From: Rhyacophila brunnea
Lineage: Eukaryota; Arthropoda; Insecta; Trichoptera; Rhyacophilidae
Length of the DNA: 64,000 bases
Direction: 5' to 3'
NCBI GenBank assembly: GCA_022495005.1
Contig: JAGYXB010000135.1
Span: forward strand, 1,984,001-2,048,000
The translations under genes and the position numbers were made by a program. Under the pieces are notes generated by a model that saw only the letters and a list, made by a program, of their open reading frames with translations, was not told the DNA's origin and searched no databases. Numbering within the stretch: position 1 is the first letter of the stretch; the number at the start of each line of letters is the position of its first letter. Below are positions 60,045 through 64,000 of the stretch, piece by piece.

Positions 60045-61920
60045 TTAACATCGAACCTTATAACTTATAACAACGTACCCATGACCACAATCAGCAGATC
60101 TCCAAATCGCTAGTTGGGCACAATTAGTTGATTCTCATTATTTGGTTACTCATCTACAGGTGAAGACATATTCAAAGTTTTGGATTTGTTGTCTTGGTCA
60201 ACAGGTCTTAGTCATATCAAATTGATATTATTATGTTGATGCTAGGTGTGCTAAGTATATCGTTTTAGTAAAATTATCGAAAAACATTTGTTTACGGTGT
60301 CTATCCTCATAAATGTTATGTATAAGTATAATAACAACCCCCTCATCTACCATTTATATAATCGCGTGATGTTGATGTTAGTGATATAGACCCCTTTTTG
60401 CGTTTTTTTAGTAACCGATTTAAAAAAAAAATACGTAGTCACAAATCACTTGATAATTTATAGATGCTGCTTAGTTAAGTGAAATGAAACTAATTTAGAA
60501 GTTTTGCTTCCCACCCTAATTCGCGTTCTGAGCACACAAAAAAATAAAACAAAACAATTTATATTCGCGTGTTGCTTGCTTAACTTATAGGTAATTGTAT
60601 GATTAATTAGGTATGTATAACTCAAAAGTGATTTGTTATTGGTGTGATACATTTTGTATTGTTGTCATGTAAAAAAATCAAAAGCTCATTTATGTTAAAA
60701 AAATACTTAATAAGTTTAATTTAGTGTAATTAAATTACACACAATAAGATTTTGATATTTTTACCGGCGATATTTTTTATACTACTTATTATATGAGGCT
60801 GAACTTCGTCGGCATTAAAAGCGAAAAACTGCTAACGCAATAATTTATTATGATAATTTGAAAGCTTGGTTTATATACCTACCCATTCAAAATGTTGACT
60901 ATCTTTTCCAAATTTTATGTTTTCTATGTGTATGTTGTAAAATATTAAAATAATTCGACGTGAAATTACGATAAGCAGTGCTTAACACAGCCTTGTCCGC
61001 GAATGAGTATGATGCTAACTTCCTTCTCCTGCCAAGCAAAGCTAGTGCCAATATGAGAATAAAGATCAAATGTTACTTATACCCATAGAACAGATAATAA
61101 ATAGAATTCCGATAGGCTATATACCAATACAGTACATTTTGACGCTGGGTTTTAAGTGTCCGGGTTTAAGAGTGACGAGTGTCCTACGAAAATGAACCAC
61201 GCATTATAGATGTGCAATAGTGTGTGTAAGACGTCAATATTAAATGAGCGTCAATGCATAAACCGAGAGCAGTTGTCAGTATTCGACGCATGACGTATTC
61301 TTGACACGTGTTTAAATTTATTCCGTATTCTCCTTTACTCGAAATCGGTTGCTTGCCTCTCCTTACCCGTTAGGTATTTCGGTTCCCATTATTTCTGAGT
61401 ACATTGCTTAATATGTATAATTTTTTTATAGAATATATAATTTGATGTTTTTTTACGAGAATTGTATGTTAGCCACATGATTAACCAATTGGGCTTATGC
61501 TATAAATTCAGATATACTATGCTTGTTAATATGACATTTTCAATTCACATGTAAGTATGTAAATCGTGTTTAAATCAATCAGCTTAAAAATACATTCTAA
61601 CCAATTTTATTTTTTAGATCTGTAGCTTAAAAAATATATACATTTTAAAATCTTTAGAGTTCATTTACCAGAGTTTCTCAATGGTGTAATACGTTTTCAT
61701 TCAAAAGACATTTCTTTTCTGCAGAACAAGTTTGAAAGTTTTAAGTTTTTCAGTATTAATATATTTTTTTTGTCAAGTAAATTAATGTCTCTCTGCATTA
61801 TATTGCAAGAAAAACTAGTGTGTTTAGATTTATTTACGTATTTTATTGAAATTATTACCATTATTGTTCTGGTATTACGATTAAGTTGACTTGAGCATTA
61901 ATATAAAATAATAATTTGTT
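60045..61920. other. Stretch without recognised genes
   Basis: Mostly AT-rich. A less AT-rich part lies at 61130-61390 and a 17-base palindrome, gtgtaattaaattacac, near 60724. No gene was recognised. Confidence 0.35.
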
Positions 61921-61924
61921 GCAG

Positions 61925-62000
61925 ATGTCCACCAAAATATTCACACAATGACCATATAGGAGTGCATCTAGGGCGGCAAGAAAAGGAAGAAAGTGAAAAG
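61925..62000 (+). other. Weak candidate internal exon
   Basis: The segment is preceded by ttgttgcag and followed by gtaaga, giving canonical acceptor and donor sites around 76 bases. One frame is open throughout and reads CPPKYSHNDHIGVHLGRQE followed by a charged end. The flanks are AT-rich as introns would be. The upstream pyrimidine tract is poor and no partner exon is identified, so chance remains likely. Confidence 0.25.
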
Positions 62001-62272
62001 GTAAGAACTTAAATCTCCATATTTTTTTTCATATTGTCAATATTAGGGGTTACTAAAGGTTTTCAGTTTGCAGCACCATTGGTGCATCAGATTTTTTGAG
62101 TAATCCTAAATTTAAGGTTTAAACTAAAGACTTCGTTTTTTAGATGTTCTTAGGCGGCACACACTTCGGTAGCCCCCGGTTTATAATATATGTAATGTAA
62201 TATTATTATATAATGTACACGATATGAATTTGCGGTATAATATCCCAAAGTTACGCCACAGCAGGTTATACA

Positions 62273-62661
62273 GTTCGCACTCGGGGAATAATAGTGGCAC
62301 AACTCGAAAAACTTGTTTTTGCATGAGAGCAGTTTGAATATTTTATTTTGGTATGTTTGTTTGTGTTATGTAAATTTACTTTATAATAGCGTGAAGTTGG
62401 CACATTTGAGTCATCTCATTTTGAATGTTGTCCGCAATAACAATGGCACAATAATCATTGTGCCACTATTTCTGCTTGAATTCAATTAAAATGTTATTAT
62501 ATTATGATAATGAAAAAAATGCTCTTAAGGCCATCATTATATTTTTTAGAATTATGCCGCTATTTGTGCGGATAGAAATGATATCTTGGAACATTTCTGC
62601 ATACTTAACTCAAAAATGACAAATTTGGACTTGTGCCACTACTATTCCCCGGGTGTGAGTT
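62273..62661. mobile_element. MITE with gtggcac-type terminal inverted repeats
   Basis: The left end reads tcgcactcggggaataatag then tggcaca. The right end, reverse complemented, reads tcacacccggggaatagtag then tggcaca. That is about 27 bp with four mismatches. An internal hairpin, ggcacaataatcattgtgcc, repeats the terminal motif near 62448-62467. The 389-bp body is non-coding. The target duplication is unclear. Confidence 0.7.
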
Positions 62662-62664
62662 GGC

Positions 62665-64000
62665 GACGTAAGTTAAGATAAGAGAGTTCATTCAGAGTGA
62701 CATAATTATTAATTCTTGACAGTTTAATGTTTGGTTTTTTTAAGTAGTACTTTTTGTAGCAATTAAAACTCTGTTAATAAAATACTTTTATATTGTATTG
62801 TATAAAATATTCAAATTACCCATGAAATATTATGATATAATCTAAAATAAATATTTTTAAATGTTTGAAATACGGATTGTGCTTATTAAATCGTGTTGTA
62901 TAACCATATTACGTTATACGAAAAAAAATATTTTTCACATCTCTTATTTAACCGTTGAATAGGAATAAGTTAGAAATGAAAGCTACGAGATTACACAAAT
63001 TAATTAACGAATCCATCACAAAAAAAAATGAATTCAAACTTTTGAACCGACAAAATAATTATCTCTCCTACCGCGTCACAGTACCTTTTCAATAACAAGT
63101 TTTTCTTTTCAAATGCGAGTTGACTCGTGAATGGACTGTTGTCTTTTATTTTTACGAAAAGAAAAGCGTCTAATTAGAAGGCTTTTGATTATGACGGGCG
63201 CCCGGTCGCAAAAGCCTTTTTTATTGAACTGGGAGAGAAATCAAAGCTCATCCGTTGGTAAGCAGACACCTGAGACTACCGTGTCAAGTGAGAACCTTTT
63301 TAATTAATAGACAGGTGAGTAAGTACATGGCAGTCCAGCGAAGGACTAATAACAGAAAACTATACGTTACGTGGCTCATATTGCAGGTTACCAAAGTTCA
63401 TTCGAAGCATTTGATTAAAAAAAGGAGTGAGTGAAATTTCTTAATACAACCTGAAAAGATACGTTAAGTATATAAACATTTTTTAGCTAAATAAAGAAAT
63501 AATATTATGGAATTAATAAGAAGCACGTTAAATATTTCAACTCAAAATAGTAATTTATTGTTGAATGAATACATCCTTATTATTGATCTCTCTTTCCTAG
63601 TTTTTTAAACATGTTTATTCAACCCAGATAAATTAAAATGTGTTTGTAATCTTATAATAAAATTCCAACGATTACCAGAACTGTGGCGAAGGGTGACTTT
63701 TGGAAAGAGGTAATCTGTGGAGGTTTGAGAAAAAGAGCATACATGTCAGGTATACTTACGAGAAATAACGAAATAAGAAGATGATACGATATTGCTACTA
63801 ATGAATCACATGGACATGAACACATTAATAGTAACGATGCAATAGTTCGATACAAATTAAAAAACTTACCGACGGCATAAAATTGAGCGATGAGTTTAAA
63901 TTATGTATTTTCCTAACCTAGATCCTATCATTAGATAAAATAAATTTTTATTTTAATCTGTATTTATGTGATTAAATGGCATAGAAATATATTTTTTTAA
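62665..64000. other. Mostly AT-rich end of the window
   Basis: A GC-richer patch with cgggcgcccggtcg lies at about 63195-63215. A plus-strand frame at 63660-63870 (beginning IPTITRTVAKGDFWKEV) has only one stop in about 70 codons and may be a short coding relic. No family was recognised. Confidence 0.3.

Noticed and set aside
1..64000. CRISPR arrays, bacterial operons, ribosomal RNA, telomeric TTAGG arrays
   Set aside because: No regularly spaced repeats, Shine-Dalgarno-led gene runs, rRNA blocks or TTAGG arrays were seen anywhere.

Overview
The window looks like gene-poor nuclear DNA from a moth or butterfly (Lepidoptera). It is very AT-rich on both strands. It carries many decayed 3' ends of RTE-type retrotransposons with the antisense 'catcatcat ... 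gctggatgaaggcctc' signature common in lepidopteran genomes, and 'tacctacc'-like oligomers are scattered throughout. No intact host gene, ribosomal RNA, confident functional tRNA, CRISPR array or bacterial operon is visible. The open frames longer than 60 codons are mostly chance frames or pieces of mobile elements, so the region is best read as intergenic or deep-intron sequence.

Layout. 0-5 kb: an RTE tail, a decayed insect multicopy gene (about 1.46-2.15 kb, minus), a second RTE tail and a small element with 26-bp perfect inverted repeats. 5-15 kb: repeat families B, C and E, a tRNA-like SINE and long unremarkable AT-rich stretches. 15-17 kb: an unidentified decayed protein-coding remnant on the minus strand, split by a hAT-type MITE with a perfect 8-bp target duplication. 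18-28 kb: a P-element-like copy with a THAP-domain first exon, several RTE tails, further copies of B and E, a possible G-quadruplex, a TTAA-flanked MITE, and a hAT MITE interrupted by a LINE fragment. 28-33 kb: three hAT-type elements and an R1-like retrotransposon C-terminus fused to a second LINE relic. 34-41 kb: two more SINE families, the second THAP/P-like copy and a Penelope-like GIY-YIG fragment. 41-53 kb: RTE relics, about 370-bp repeats (two of three head to tail), a long-TIR element, a 62-bp tandem repeat, a near-perfect 72-bp palindrome and a second unidentified coding relic. 54-64 kb: RTE tails, a LINE inserted into an older repeat, another SINE, another copy of family C, a MITE with 'gtggcac' termini and one weak candidate exon.

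The parts do not form a pathway. They are a stratified record of transposition: cut-and-paste elements (hAT, TTAA-type, P-like), retrotransposons (RTE, R1-like, another non-LTR type, Penelope-like), SINEs and unclassified repeats, several nested so that relative ages can be read. I saw no convincing new biological system. The two unidentified coding relics near 16 kb and 52.8 kb, the THAP-exon element and the head-to-tail 370-bp repeats most deserve a database search. All alignments here were done by eye, so identities and boundaries are approximate except where a target duplication fixes the ends.
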